Of a stretch of DNA of 64,000 bases, positions 1-11,106 are shown in pieces. Both the position numbers and the translations under genes were made by a program. The stretch is from assembly GCA_002286855.1 (NCBI GenBank), contig NRSV01000076.1:86881-150880 (forward strand), written 5' to 3'. This DNA comes from Bipolaris cookei (taxonomy: Eukaryota > Ascomycota > Dothideomycetes > Pleosporales > Pleosporaceae). Every line of letters begins with the position of its first letter. The first letter of the stretch is position 1. Under the pieces are notes generated by a model, which did not search any database, had not been told where the DNA came from, and saw only the letters and a list, made by a program, of their open reading frames with translations.

Positions 1-687
1 AAGTTGTTCGGGGGACGTTATAGACTTCAGCAGCACTCTTTACACTTTGAATACGTTGAGAGTTAATATCAAAAAGAACAAGTTGGAAATATGATTGATT
101 ATAAGTTATTTGAGACCTGCGTGGTTGAGACATAACGCGTTGTTGTGTCGACGTCAACGCGTTGGTGGGGAGGTGCTCGCTCGCTTGTGAACCACGTTAT
201 CATATTTAAGCGTCGTCTTTATGCGATCTTCACAGCAGAAAGATTTATCATTTTTTTTTGGATCATATGTTCTCGAGTCTACTTGCGAGAATCAGTGTGT
301 TAGGTTCCGCTTAGAGGCTTCAATACAGTCGCGACTAGCGCGTGCCAACGCGCTGTGGAAACCCATATGAATTTCCCCATTGCCATGGTCTGGACCGAAT
401 ATGGAGTAAGGTGGAGAAGAGCCTCTGAACAGAACACGGACTAGCCTATCGAGCTTTACTCCGCATTCCCCTCATTCATCTGCCTGCGCCATACTCAGGC
501 CTCTTAGCCCAAACATGTGGGGACGCAACCTACATCAACCTATGCATGCCATGAACAGAATGTCTATACTGAATGAAAGATCCAGAATGCCCAACTCTCA
601 AAGTCTAATCCATCCCTAAGAGCTTTGTGTTGTTTGTTACGCTTCATGTTCTTCCCCAACATACATCCAAGCTATTCCTAGCCCCAC
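1..687. other. Left-edge intergenic sequence, no gene seen
   Basis: No open frame longer than noise and no recognisable protein motif on either strand. It is the upstream region of the P450 relic that begins at 688. Nothing else could be supported here. Confidence 0.5.
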
Positions 688-2409
688 ATGCATATCCTTG
701 CCCTCCTATCCTTGCTGCTCACGGCCTTCGTTATCTACACACAATACAAGAACAAACCACCGCCGGGAACAAAAGCTGCACCGGGGCCTGCTGGCCTTCC
801 AGTTCTCGGAAATGCACATCAACTCGGCCAGCAACCACACCAGCAAACCACAGCATGGGCTCGCGAGTATGGCGAAGTATACAGGATTCGGCTGGGCTGG
901 AATGATTGGTACATGTTATGCCCGCCTGATGCGTGCAAGGAGATTCTCGACAAGCAGTCTACATCTACTAGCTCACGAACACCACTACCCGTATCTGGAG
1001 ATGCGCTGAGTGGGGGAATGAGATTCTTGTTCATGGAGTATGGACCTGAATGGAAGAAGTTGAGAAGCATCAGCCACAAATTGCTGACTCCCGCTGTCAG
1101 CGCTACGTTCAAGCCAAGTCAAGAATTCGAAGCAGAGATGCTGCTTGAGGAGATTTTGAACGGAGCGGATACAGAGAAGGGAAATGGGGTTAGTTACAAA
1201 GCGATCAGAAGGTATACTGTGAGTGTCATTATGACAAGTACTTATGGAAGACGTATACCGGATTAGGTGAGTACGCATTTGTAAATGATACGTGTTGAAA
1301 TGGGGCTAATGTGATTAGGATTGCGACGAGGTTCATGGCATCTACGATATCATGAACGACTTTTCTCTCATGGTAAAGCCAGGTACCTACCTTGCCGATA
1401 CACTTCATTTTCTCGGGAACTACCTCCAAGACTACAGTGGTGGCGCAAAGATGTAAAAATATATTTTAAAAAGCAAGCTAACCTCTGAACGTCCTTCTGG
1501 AGCACCTTGAAGACGCAAATGGAAACTAAGCAAGCCCCCGAATGCTTCGTGAAGCAATTTATCGAAAGCGACTACGAAAAGCAGGGTATCAGTGAACTGC
1601 AGGTAGCATTTCTGGCAGGCAGCATGATTGAGGCAGGAAGTGAAATGACGTCTGCAGCACTCAACACAGCGATCCTTTACCTATGTGCAAACCCACATGC
1701 CAGGCAAAGGGCGTTTGAAGAAATCCAGAAAGTGACAAAATCCACTCGCTCCCCGACATTCGATGACGAGTACAAGTTGCCTTATATCCGTGCCATTGTC
1801 AAAGAAACACTGCGTCTAAGTCCCGTCATCAACATCGGTACACCGCATTACAATACCGCGCCCATCACCTACAAGGGCATCCACATCCCTACGCAGTCGG
1901 TCGTATGTCTCCGGCAGTACCCCATTCACTACGACCCCAATATTTTCAGCGAACCCAAGTGCTTCAATTCAGAGAGGTATCTCAACCACCCGCACGGATC
2001 AGGTCACTACGCTACCGGCCCTGCAGCGAGCTGCGACCACTGGGCTTTTGGCGCAGGCCGCAGAATCTGTTCTGGCGTCCACCTGGCGGAGAAAAGCATA
2101 ATTATTGTTCTCGCTAAGCTGCTTTGGGCTTTCGGCATTCTGCCGCCGCCTGATAGTTCGGGAAAGGAAATCGAAGTTGATACTAGTGATGAGGCTTTTG
2201 ATGCTGTTGGGAGCACGACGATGGCGAAGCCGTATAATTTGAGCTGGAGAATTAGGTCTGAAGAGATTAAGGAAACGGTATTGCGGGAGGCGGCTGAGCC
2301 GAGGAGGGATGGGTATGTGCTTAGAGGGGTATGTGTCGGTGAAGAGGGTGTTGAGGTTGGATTTTGGTTGGATTATTCACGTGGGTTTTTATTGTCTGCT
2401 ATCATTTGA
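688..2409 (+). pseudogene. Cytochrome P450, probably broken
   Basis: Haem-thiolate monooxygenase of the microsomal fungal type. Exon 1 (688-1266) starts with a hydrophobic membrane anchor (MHILALLSLLLTAFVIYTQY) followed by a Pro/Gly-rich hinge. The 3' part (about 1486-2409) carries the I-helix AGSMIEAGSEMTSA, the K-helix ETLRLSP (ExxR) and the haem loop FGAGRRICSGVHL with its Cys. A canonical intron lies at 1267-1318 (GTGAGT, branch GGCTAAT, TTAG), but the codon just before it is TAG where this family usually has Trp (RIPDW). Further on, the conserved LQWWR segment reads in another frame (about 1418-1485) and then meets TGA, so a frameshift and a second stop seem present. An alternative 49-nt intron (1453-1502) would bypass the second defect but not the first. 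TGG to TAG is a C:G to T:A change in CpA context, as RIP makes. Identity as P450 is firm; loss of function is likely. The substrate cannot be told from sequence. Confidence 0.75.
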
Positions 2410-2698
2410 ATGCTGATGTATCTGTTGCGTGGTCATTTCTACGAATAGAATATCAAGACGGCTGCCTACTGTAACTGGCGAAAGTTTTTTGTGAAATCAT
2501 TAATTTCCCGTGAAAGTGACCACTGTTTACCATTTCTGCGTTTGCTGTTCCCACTTTACCTATCTGACCTCACCGTCCCTTCCTGTACTTTGCTCCTGGT
2601 ACCAACAACCCTTCCCCTCTATTACCACACTTGATCCAAGCACCAAAGTCTTCACACGACTTAGCACAAGTACGACTATAACGAAAAAGACCAAATCC

Positions 2699-3466
2699 AT
2701 GGATTCGAGCGACTTCAACATAGCAGTCTCGAATCTCAACATCGATGAAGGCGACACTATTGAAGACGTCATGAACATACCCTTTACGACCGCTATAGAT
2801 GCGCCCGTGCAAGACTTTGGCACGTTGTATCCGCATGACCAGGCAGAGTCAGATGAGGAAGAGCAAATGAGCAAGCATCGCAGACTGGTCGAGGAGAAGC
2901 TGAGAGCACAGGTGTCAGCGCAAGAACTCGAGTCCAAGATGGCAGCAACAAAAGAAGTAACCGAGCAGTATGCGACTCAGAATGGCTACGTGGAGGAAGA
3001 AAGCGATGTCGAATCCACTCATGATTCTCCCACGTTTCAAGAAGTCAGTATGCGTTCACATGAAGACAAACAACTGCTAATACCCTGACAGTCCCCCGAC
3101 ACAAACAACAAGAAACTCTCTCCTCCCATACCACTTCCCAACCGCACCCGTCGAGCCTCCGAACCCACTCTCTCCCCAAGCACCTCATCAACAGCCGTAC
3201 CGTCCATGCTAGACACTCCCTCTAAAGCACCCCACAAGCACCCCTCAAACTCACCATCAAAACGCTGCCGCAACCCGGACTCACACAAAATCGACACTGA
3301 TCAGGAAGCCGACGAAGCAGCAGCCCTAGCAGATCTTGAACAATACCGAACCATAGATCTAGCGCCCCTGGACCACATTATGCAGAGTAGCACTGCTGGC
3401 GATTTGATTACGCACGGTACACCGATTAAAGTGCGGGATGTAGATATTTTTCGGGCAAGAGAGTGA
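2699..3466 (+). CDS. Hypothetical protein, two exons, disordered and acidic
   Basis: Model: join(2699..3043, 3092..3466), 239 residues, with a 48-nt intron (donor GTCAGT, branch GCTAAT, acceptor CAG). The start at 2699 is the first ATG of the frame; the reading frame upstream has no ATG. The N-terminal half has an acidic stretch (SDEEEQ) followed by a charged, probably helical segment (about residues 55-95). The middle is Ser/Pro/Thr-rich, and the C terminus is a more conserved-looking block ending RDVDIFRARE. I recognise no domain, signal peptide or membrane segment. It is transcribed toward the regulator gene at 3931-7160 and is probably unrelated to the metabolic cluster. Confidence 0.6.
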
Positions 3467-3930
3467 GAAGAAAAGAAAGACAGAGGAGTAGTCCTGATAG
3501 GCGCTGCCGATATTCCATCACGCAGAAAAAGCAGTACTTACACAGTATTGAAAATGTAGAGATAGAAAAAGCCGATTTTTTAACTTTTCTTCTCCTATTT
3601 GTCCCATGATGAATAAATAAAAATGAGTAAACATAGCGCCATCCTAATGCCCCTATTTCCATCTGTACCAGCACTAACAATGCTACACAAACCCCCGCAT
3701 ATTCCCTCTTTTCTTTTGCAAAAATAGAGATAAAGTCCCAACCCTGTATTTAAGCAAAGATTGCAGATATGTAGTGTAAGTCCGCATTGCTCCCAAAAAA
3801 GTCTAATCAATCCAAGCCACAAACATATACATTTACGCGTCATTTACCGCCCGTTGCGCCCTCTCCTCTGCCCCCATAAGTGTCTCAACCTCGTAAGGGA
3901 AAGACACTGCTGAGAAGAGGACTGCCACCG
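3467..3930. other. Convergent intergenic region
   Basis: AT-richer stretch between two convergently transcribed genes, expected to hold both 3' UTRs. I saw no gene, RNA or repeat in it. Confidence 0.5.
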
Positions 3931-6900
3931 TCATAGCTGATGAGATAGATCCTGCTGCTCGTCCTGGAGACCTAGCCGCGTGCCGCTGCGTCTACGGTCC
4001 CGCTCCTCGTCCTTCTCTCGCATTTCAGTGGCGAAATCTGCTTCGTCGTTGCTGTGGCCTTCGTAGTCTGTTAGGTCGTCGCTCATGATGTGTAAGATTT
4101 GGCTGAACGTGCAGCTCTTCCAGCGGCCCATGCCTTCCATGAGGTCTGCGCAGTGCAAGAGGGTGCGACGTGCGGCGAGATAGCCGCCATCGAGGGCGAT
4201 GCCGGTTATGCTGAATGGACCGCCATGACGGATGAATTTGAAGGCATCGGTTGAGTCTGTGAAGCCGACGGGGGACGGCGAGTTGTCTATGAAACCGAGC
4301 TGGCCGACGGAAAGCCAGTCAACGGGATCAAGAAGCTCGATACATGAGTCATTTGATGGGCAGTTGCCGTTGGTAGAGTTGGAGGAGTGGGGCGGGACGG
4401 TGAAAATGTAAAGGCCTAGTACGAGGGCGGCTTCAAAGAGAGCGACGACACTATGAGGGTTGACTATGTCGCTGACTTTGCGGTCGAAGAGTAGCTTGTA
4501 AATTTGGGAGGCATGGAGAACGCTGCGTCGAGCGCTAGGTGTTTGACTCCACGTCGAAATGTCTTCGAGGGCGTTGACGGCGGGCTCGGGGCCTGAGCGC
4601 CCAGCTGCGAGCTCAAAGTAGCGCAGGTTAGCACCGAGAAGCATGCACGAAGCATGCCAAAGAACGGCAGAGTTGAGGTCTGCGGTGCGGACGGCGTCGA
4701 TGGAGGAGCTCGAGAGATTGATTAGCAAAGGGAGGATGTCACGACTTCGTGGGTCTTCGGCATAAATGCGCCAGGGCTCCATTTGCTTCTGGTGTCCTGT
4801 CGCAGGGGCTAAGCGATCGTTGCTCTCGTAGATACGGAGGAGGAGCAGTGTTAGTAAACATCGAAAGCTACTGGTATCAAGTTTCAATCCCGGCGTTGGA
4901 TGAAATGATGGCGTAATCTTTTGTGAATGAATCTTGGCACCTCTTTGGACTAGATGGAACCATTTTGCAGCGCTGTTGACATGGTACAAAGCGTAATCGG
5001 ACGGCGGAAGAATGTGAACTGTTTCTGGGCGTATCATGGGAGATGTTGAGAGATATCCTGCCCACCAGCAATCTGCCTCGACCAGACCGAATATAATTCG
5101 CTTGCTGCATTCAATCTTGGACCAGGTCTTCCATTTAGCGTCGATGTCGATAATTTCATCGAGGAGGGGTTCTATCGGGCCGGCTTCGTTCGCAGAGAAG
5201 AGGCTTTGGCTCAGAGCAAACTGTGGCAATTAGTATCATAATAAGAATAGGCGTGAATGTGGCACATACACTAATGAGCTCTGCATATAGCTTCTCGGCT
5301 TGCGCGATACGGCTTTTCCGCTGGGCATAGGTCAGCTTATGACTAAACTGTTTTCTTTGGTAAACTCACTCCGGTAATAGAGGCCAGATTGAGAGCTAGT
5401 AAGCTGGTAGCGATAACTCGCATCTGTCTATGTGGTGGCTGGTCTGATGCTGGTAACGATTGTAACTCCACCATGACAAGCTGCAGCACAGCCTAAATGC
5501 ATGTTAGCGGATAGAAGTTTATCTTGTGTGCTCTTCTTACAGGAAATGTGCGCGTTACGAATTTGGCTGCGCCTGCTGTTCCCAGAATGCTCAATCCAAT
5601 TAGACACATGCATAGCAGTAACGACCGCGGAGCATTTTTGGCTGAAAATGTTGGTATATGAATGATTGGAAGGGTAGGATGGAAGTAGTAGAGATACATC
5701 TCCAAAGCAATGTCAAGAATCTCAGCGGGTGGAAACTGGATGCCCTCTACGCTCGGACTTCCCGTAGCATCTCCACTTGACGACATGGTATCAGCCACGG
5801 ATTCTGACCGTAGCAGATTCGAGATGGGCAGGTTGTTCAATGTATTTTGCAGCTTGCTTCTACATTCCTCATCAAGACCCCAACGCTGGTTTCTGCGTTG
5901 CCTCTCGCTGGCGGGTGTATCCGTCAGTCTGGAATCATACTCGGAGAGGATATTGGTGTAATCGGACGAGACCAGACTCTGCCACAGATTTGGCATTAAA
6001 CGCAACGAGCGCCGATTTCGTGACGGCCAGCAATTCTGGACTCTTTGAAAGCGCTCTCTTGGTACTCTGCTTGCAATGGATGCGCTACTCCCTGACGGGC
6101 TGGCTTGGTTTTCTTGCATTGCTCGAAAGGCGTCCGAGTCGAAGAAGCCGCCATCAACCCCCCCTACTCCAAGCGAGTGCGGTCCGTTTGGCGTGTGACC
6201 CCCGTGCTCTGTTGGAAACAGCCACGTCTGTAGTGCATCTGCTGGGGTGCGGTTGGGAATTGGGTTGGTGCTCTGGACGAGTTCAAACGCCCACTGGTCC
6301 AAGCTCGAAACATGTCCTGCAGGGGAGAATGAAAGGACCTCCATGGCTGGATCAATGGGGGGGCCCATGCTGTCGTGGTGATTGCGGCTCTGCATCGACG
6401 CGGTTTCCGCGCGGGAAATGAGCATTGGCGACGGCGACCGCCATGGGGTGTCGACTCCAGGTTCAAGGTGCTGGGCAGCATTAATAAGCGCCTCGATGCG
6501 ATCATCACCGGGTGAAGCCGGATGCAGTCGCGAGGCAGGCTGGCGCACGTGAGGAGTGGAAGCAAGATGGGCGCTGTAGTGGCGGTTTGGGTTCATGTGC
6601 TGGATTTGCGCATCTGTCCTGCTGGTCATGGGCGAGAAGCTGGCGTCGTCCTGGATGGGAGGTGTCTGCATTGGCGTGGGACCGCTGTTTGCGCGTGAAG
6701 GCACTGCTGACATTGGAGTCTTGCCATCGTCAAGAGAGTTGTGGCGCAGAGGCTGCTGCGTCGAGGCATTCTGCTGCTGTCCATTATTTTTCATCCGGTT
6801 TATGGCATTTTGGGCATGGCCTTTGCAGTGTCGAAATAGGACGTCGCTGATTGGAGGTTGGACACGGGAAACTCTTTTTTACTTTTTCTCAAGGAAGCCT

Positions 6901-7160
6901 CACCTGCGCGAAAAGTGCTTTTTGCATGTCGGGCACTCGTAGGGGCGCTCTCTGGTGTCTGGTTGATTGATTAGTTGCCGGTGCTGTTTTCGTCGTCGTC
7001 GTCGACAGACTGGGGCAGACATACGGGACCGCTCATGACGCTTCACATGTTCGACTGTCAAGCGGGTCAGTTGGTGGGAGTTTCATGGTCGTCAGGCAGC
7101 GGAGGGCAACATACGCTTGGTGAAAGTGCGATCGCACATGCTACACTGCTTCAGTGCCAT
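3931..7160 (-). CDS. C2H2 zinc-finger transcription factor with Fungal_trans domain
   Basis: Seven-exon model, all junctions in phase: 7160-7115, 7054-7025, 6958-6904, 6846-5541, 5492-5370, 5320-5270, 5220-3931; 966 residues. Two classical C2H2 fingers are built across the first three introns: C6/C9/H22/H26 and C34/C37/H50/H54, joined by the usual TRERPYE linker. A long Ser/Gln/Pro-rich disordered region follows. A fungal-specific transcription-factor region begins about residue 415 (LDIALEMYLYYFHPTLPIIH) and continues through the small exons (QAEKLYAELIS) into the last exon. Starting at MALKQCSMC places the first finger at the extreme N terminus, as is common in this class. It is the only regulator beside the aromatic-acid enzymes, so it is the natural candidate for their pathway-specific activator; that is inference from position. 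The family and splicing are well supported. Confidence 0.88.
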
Positions 7161-8975
7161 GGTTGGCAGCAGTTGCAATGTCTCAATGGGTTTGGCGGAT
7201 GATCGGAGGACCCTTCGAAGGCCGGCGCCCGGAGGCGCTAGTTAGGCTGCCAAGCCATGGTGGACTGCGGGGGAAGCCATGCCCTATGCCTTGACTCGGC
7301 CTACTATGCGACCAGTATAGGCTCATGTCAACCTCATCTACCAGATGCATATAAATCCGCAGTACCTCCTCTAGATTGCACCGCCCGACAATCTCCCTCT
7401 CCAATCGTTGCCACCCGATCCCAATGCTTGTCTGACGGTTGCTACGCCCTATGCCAATCACGCAGCCACACCCCAACACACAAAGCCTATCGCTTACCAC
7501 ACCCCATGAGCTCACCATCCAGCCCCAGAGATCATGCTGCGCCTTGTCTTAACTGCCCGGTCGCCCGAGGTAAAAATGCGTAGTGGTGCTATTCTGCTAA
7601 TGTAGTATTGGAAAAGGACTGCGTTCAGGTCTGACTTTTCGAAGGATTCCCTCCTACTTCAACCCTGGATCACCTCACATGTGGGATGTGATGCGTATAC
7701 TGGTGGGGCCATGTCGACCTACTGGCCAAATTGGATGTTGCCACCGTTCCAATTGTCTTGTTACGGCAGTGTGCTTTGCTCAATGTAGCAGTTGTTAGTT
7801 GATTGCTTCTTTGGACATCGGTTAATAACTCGCATGTTGGTCTCCTGGTCGGACATCGGACATCGGAGATTTTGCGTATAGGGTGGATTTCAAAAGGCTT
7901 TGAGGCGTTTGGACCGCCTTTGAAAACTCGCTCCTGACCAATCAATTCGCTGTCAATATGCAATTAATCATTCTCGCGTGCCAGAGCACCCTCTATTGCA
8001 CGTGGCGTGGCTGTTGACACTAATTTCACAATATGCGTTCTCCATTTATCCTGTCCAAATGCCTGACAAAGTTTGGTGCTATGCACGGAAATCCAAGAAG
8101 AGCTCAACCGGACATGGCTCGGTGCCTCTGCAAAGTGTATACTACTGATCATGTCTGGACCAGTTTCATGCACATCAATCTCAAGAAGTACGCATCTTGC
8201 GGACTCGTCACGTACTCCGAGCACATCCCCATTGGCACGGGGAGATCATGCCACTTGATTCATGGAAAATCGTCTTTCTCAAACAGTGTTACACCTCGAT
8301 TCTATCTTGTGGGGTGAGGTGGATACGCGGCCAAGGACCATGTTGATCAACAGATATATATTGCCAGACAAGCAAGACGCCAATGTTGATGACATGCACA
8401 CCATCACGCTTCTGAAACCACAGTCACACTCAACATCCAAGCCTCCATATCGACATCACTCGTCACGACGACAAATGAGGGACGTGTTGGAAGACCAATT
8501 CTGTGTGGGGCATCGGTGGGGCTAGCGCGTCAACAAGGGTAAAAGAGGACGATGTCGTGGGGCCTCTAGTGACATTGCATATGCGCGTGCATGCTGACAC
8601 GACCACGCAAAACAAGGTTTGAATAACCCTGAAAGAAACGCCGAAACAGTAAATTTGCTCAGCAGACCAAAACGCTGGAAAAAAGACGAAGAGAAGAAAA
8701 AAAAGGGGGGAGAAGTGAAGGGAAAAACATAACAAGACCGCGTATTGACCGAGCAGGACCTCCATCGTTCGGAATGGGCGACGTGGTGGATCGGGCAGGT
8801 GAGCAAGGCGTTGGAACTGGGCTCTTACACAGATTGGTTATCATTGGGCTTGGGTTACCATATCAGTATACGTACATACAACACCTGCGTCCGAAGTCGT
8901 ACATGTGTACATACATAGCGAGAGAGAATAACTTATGCATTTGTTGTACAAATTATGTTTCTTATTATGCACCTG
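7161..8975. other. 1.8-kb intergenic region, no firm gene
   Basis: Lies upstream of the C2H2 regulator and downstream of the CoA-transferase. Short open frames occur on both strands but none shows a recognised motif or a convincing start. The best is the minus-strand frame 7964-8224 (86 codons, no ATG), listed separately. A short doubled GGACATCGGACATCGGA occurs near 7850. Confidence 0.4.
7964..8224 (-). other. Possible orphan exon or gene relic
   Basis: An 86-codon minus-strand frame with protein-like composition (for example CVLLEIDVHETGPDM, then SSSWISVHSTKLCQAF). It has no ATG; the next in-frame upstream codons meet TGA. After its stop the same frame stays open for about 40 more codons. 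I recognise no family. It could be the last exon of a decayed gene or chance. Confidence 0.2.
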
Positions 8976-10681
8976 CTATGCAACAATGCCAGTATCTCTC
9001 AACTCCCTGATTTTGTCCTCGCCATACCCCAGTACCTCTCTCAAGACTTCATCCGTATGCTCGCCTAGTAGCGGCGGCGGCATTCGAATCTTGGGCTCTG
9101 CTCTTGAGTATTTGACTGGATGATTTACAAGCTTGACTTTTCCAAGAGCTTTGTGATCAACTTCTTCTATCATGCCTCTTGTGCGCACGTGCTCGTGCTC
9201 TACTGTTGCCTTGATGTCGTTGACAGCCGCATACGGCATTCCGCTGCCTTCAAAAATATCCAGCCATTCTTTTGTAGTCTTGGTCTTGAGTTCTGCTTCC
9301 ACCAAGGCGTCAAGTGTGGTGCGATGTTGTACGCGAAGAGCATTCGTCAGGAAGCGTGGGTCTGTCGCCCATTCCGGATGTGACAGCTTATCGCAAAGGA
9401 TTTTGAAGAGGCGATCATTGCATCCGCCTACTGCAATGTTGGTATCCTTTGTTGCATATGCCCTGTATGGCACTACGGTTGCTGTGCATGCTGTTAACTT
9501 TCTTTCCATGTCCCACGTTCACATCCATATATCTATGCACTTCCCCAACCAATTCCCTTTGATCGCCAAATATGAAAAAAGGCAACTCACCATGTGCAGT
9601 ACCCCATCTCCCACTATCCCCCTTCCCCGTCACCAATGCACTACTCGCGATATTCGCCAGGCCAGAAACCTGCACATCACTCAAACTCGCATCGATCCAC
9701 TGTCCCAGCCCCGTACTCTTACGCGCATACAGTGCCGCCTGAATCCCAATTGCCGTGTACATGCCCGTCATGATATCAGTAACCGCAACCCCGACCTTGA
9801 CGGGCGGTCCATCTCGCTCGCCCGTAATGTGCATGAGCCCCATTTCCGCTTCCACCATGACATCGTAGCCTGCGCGGTCGCGATACGGCCCGGTTTGCCC
9901 GTAGCCCGTTACCGACGCGTAGATGAGCGAGGGGTTGAGTGCCGAGAGGGTAGCATAGTCGAGTTTGTATTTTGCAAGTGATCCAGGGAGATAGTTTTCT
10001 ACCAACACGTCGCATTGCTTGACTAATTTGTGCAGGATAGATGTTCCGGTGGGGTTGTTGAAGGCGAGGCCGACGGATTTCTTATTACGGTTTACCTATG
10101 TCGAGATAAAAAAAAGGCAGTTAGTAAAGTCGGAACTAGATAATAAGAGATGAGTGGATATAGAAAGATAGACTTACAGAGAGATAATACGCACTCTCCC
10201 CTGGAAACTGCCGTTCCACACCATCAATATACGGTGCATTCGGCGGCCCCCAAGATCTCGTATCATCACCTCTTGTCGGATGCTCAATCTTGATAACATC
10301 TGCTCTGCGCCCTTGTTAACAAAAAAAAGTCTAAGAATTAACCCTTAACCCTTTCCCCTCGTTTCCCCATCCATACGCCGCCGGAATAGGAAATACTTAC
10401 CCCAAATCCCCAAGAATCTGCGTACAATACGGCTATACAAAACATACGGTTAGTAAAACATACCCAAAAGAGGTATCTAACCGATTTAATTCACATACCC
10501 CTGCAAGCACCCTCGTCATATCCAACACCTTTATTCCAGCCAACGGCAACTTCTCCACCGCCCTACTATCTGCACTACTCGTCCTTGCTATCCCCCTCTT
10601 CACCCACTTTCTTTGCCCAGGCGTCTGGCGAAATAAACATTGCATGCGGGGTCGCTGGCTGCATCTCGCGAGGGAATACAT
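8976..10681 (-). CDS. Family III CoA-transferase (CaiB/BaiF; SUGCT-like), mitochondrial
   Basis: Five exons in phase: 10681-10499, 10432-10401, 10304-10178, 10095-9591, 9490-8976; 453 residues, normal for the family. It transfers CoA between carboxylic acids, typically from succinyl-CoA to a dicarboxylate such as glutarate, hydroxymethylglutarate or mesaconate. Family landmarks are RVLAGPYCTQILGDLGADVI at the N-terminal Rossmann start, then IEHPTRGDDTR, NRNKKS, and GYDVMVEAEMG. The Asp in the last (about residue 192) is the expected catalytic nucleophile that forms the acyl anhydride. The first 40 residues are rich in Arg, Ser and Gln and lack acid, so they look like a mitochondrial presequence. 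It lies in the aromatic-acid cluster, same strand as the dioxygenase next to it. It could activate a pathway-specific diacid in the matrix; the real substrate cannot be read from the sequence. Confidence 0.9.
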
Positions 10682-11106
10682 GATTGATGTACTACCGAAT
10701 CGTAGATGCTAATGAACAGCGATCGATGAATGGAAAAAAAGAAAAAAAATTAATAGTATGTATAATTTGGATGGCCGAGGTATGAAGAGAGTGAACGCCC
10801 CACATACCGGCGCGCCTTGTGGGGTCCTGAGGGAGAATAGAGGGAGATGTGAAGTCGGATACTGCGTATGCACAGACGTATTTTCTTTGTAATAGTACAT
10901 ATGGTATCCGGCAAGTGAGGCAGTGTGGAAAGGGTGACGAGTATCAATTTTTCCTTCCATGCTCCATGCTAAAGTAAAAACCAAGTTCCTGAACTATCGA
11001 ATTACAAGGTATCCTCCCAAACTGCACATGGGGCGCATAAACCTGCTTTAAACCCATCATACCGTTACCAGCACGTCAAGAAGAAAGAAGAAAGGAGGGA
11101 AAAGGG
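10682..11106. other. Intergenic, CoA-transferase promoter
   Basis: Between the dioxygenase stop and the CoA-transferase start, both on the minus strand, so it holds the dioxygenase 3' end and the CoA-transferase promoter. A run of A-rich sequence (10733-10750) is present. No gene seen. Confidence 0.4.

Noticed and set aside
1453..1502. 49-nt intron in the P450
   Set aside because: It has decent sites and keeps the frame, but removes the conserved WWR segment, which reads well in the other frame; a frameshifted pseudogene explains the data better.
5777..6421. 214-codon plus-strand open frame
   Set aside because: Lies antisense to the main exon of the C2H2 regulator and has no motif; a shadow frame.
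9172..9981. 269-codon plus-strand open frame
   Set aside because: Antisense to the family III CoA-transferase exons; Arg/His/Pro-rich composition typical of a shadow frame.
10709..10984. 91-codon minus-strand frame upstream of the CoA-transferase
   Set aside because: No motif and it lies in the promoter and 5' leader region; likely chance.
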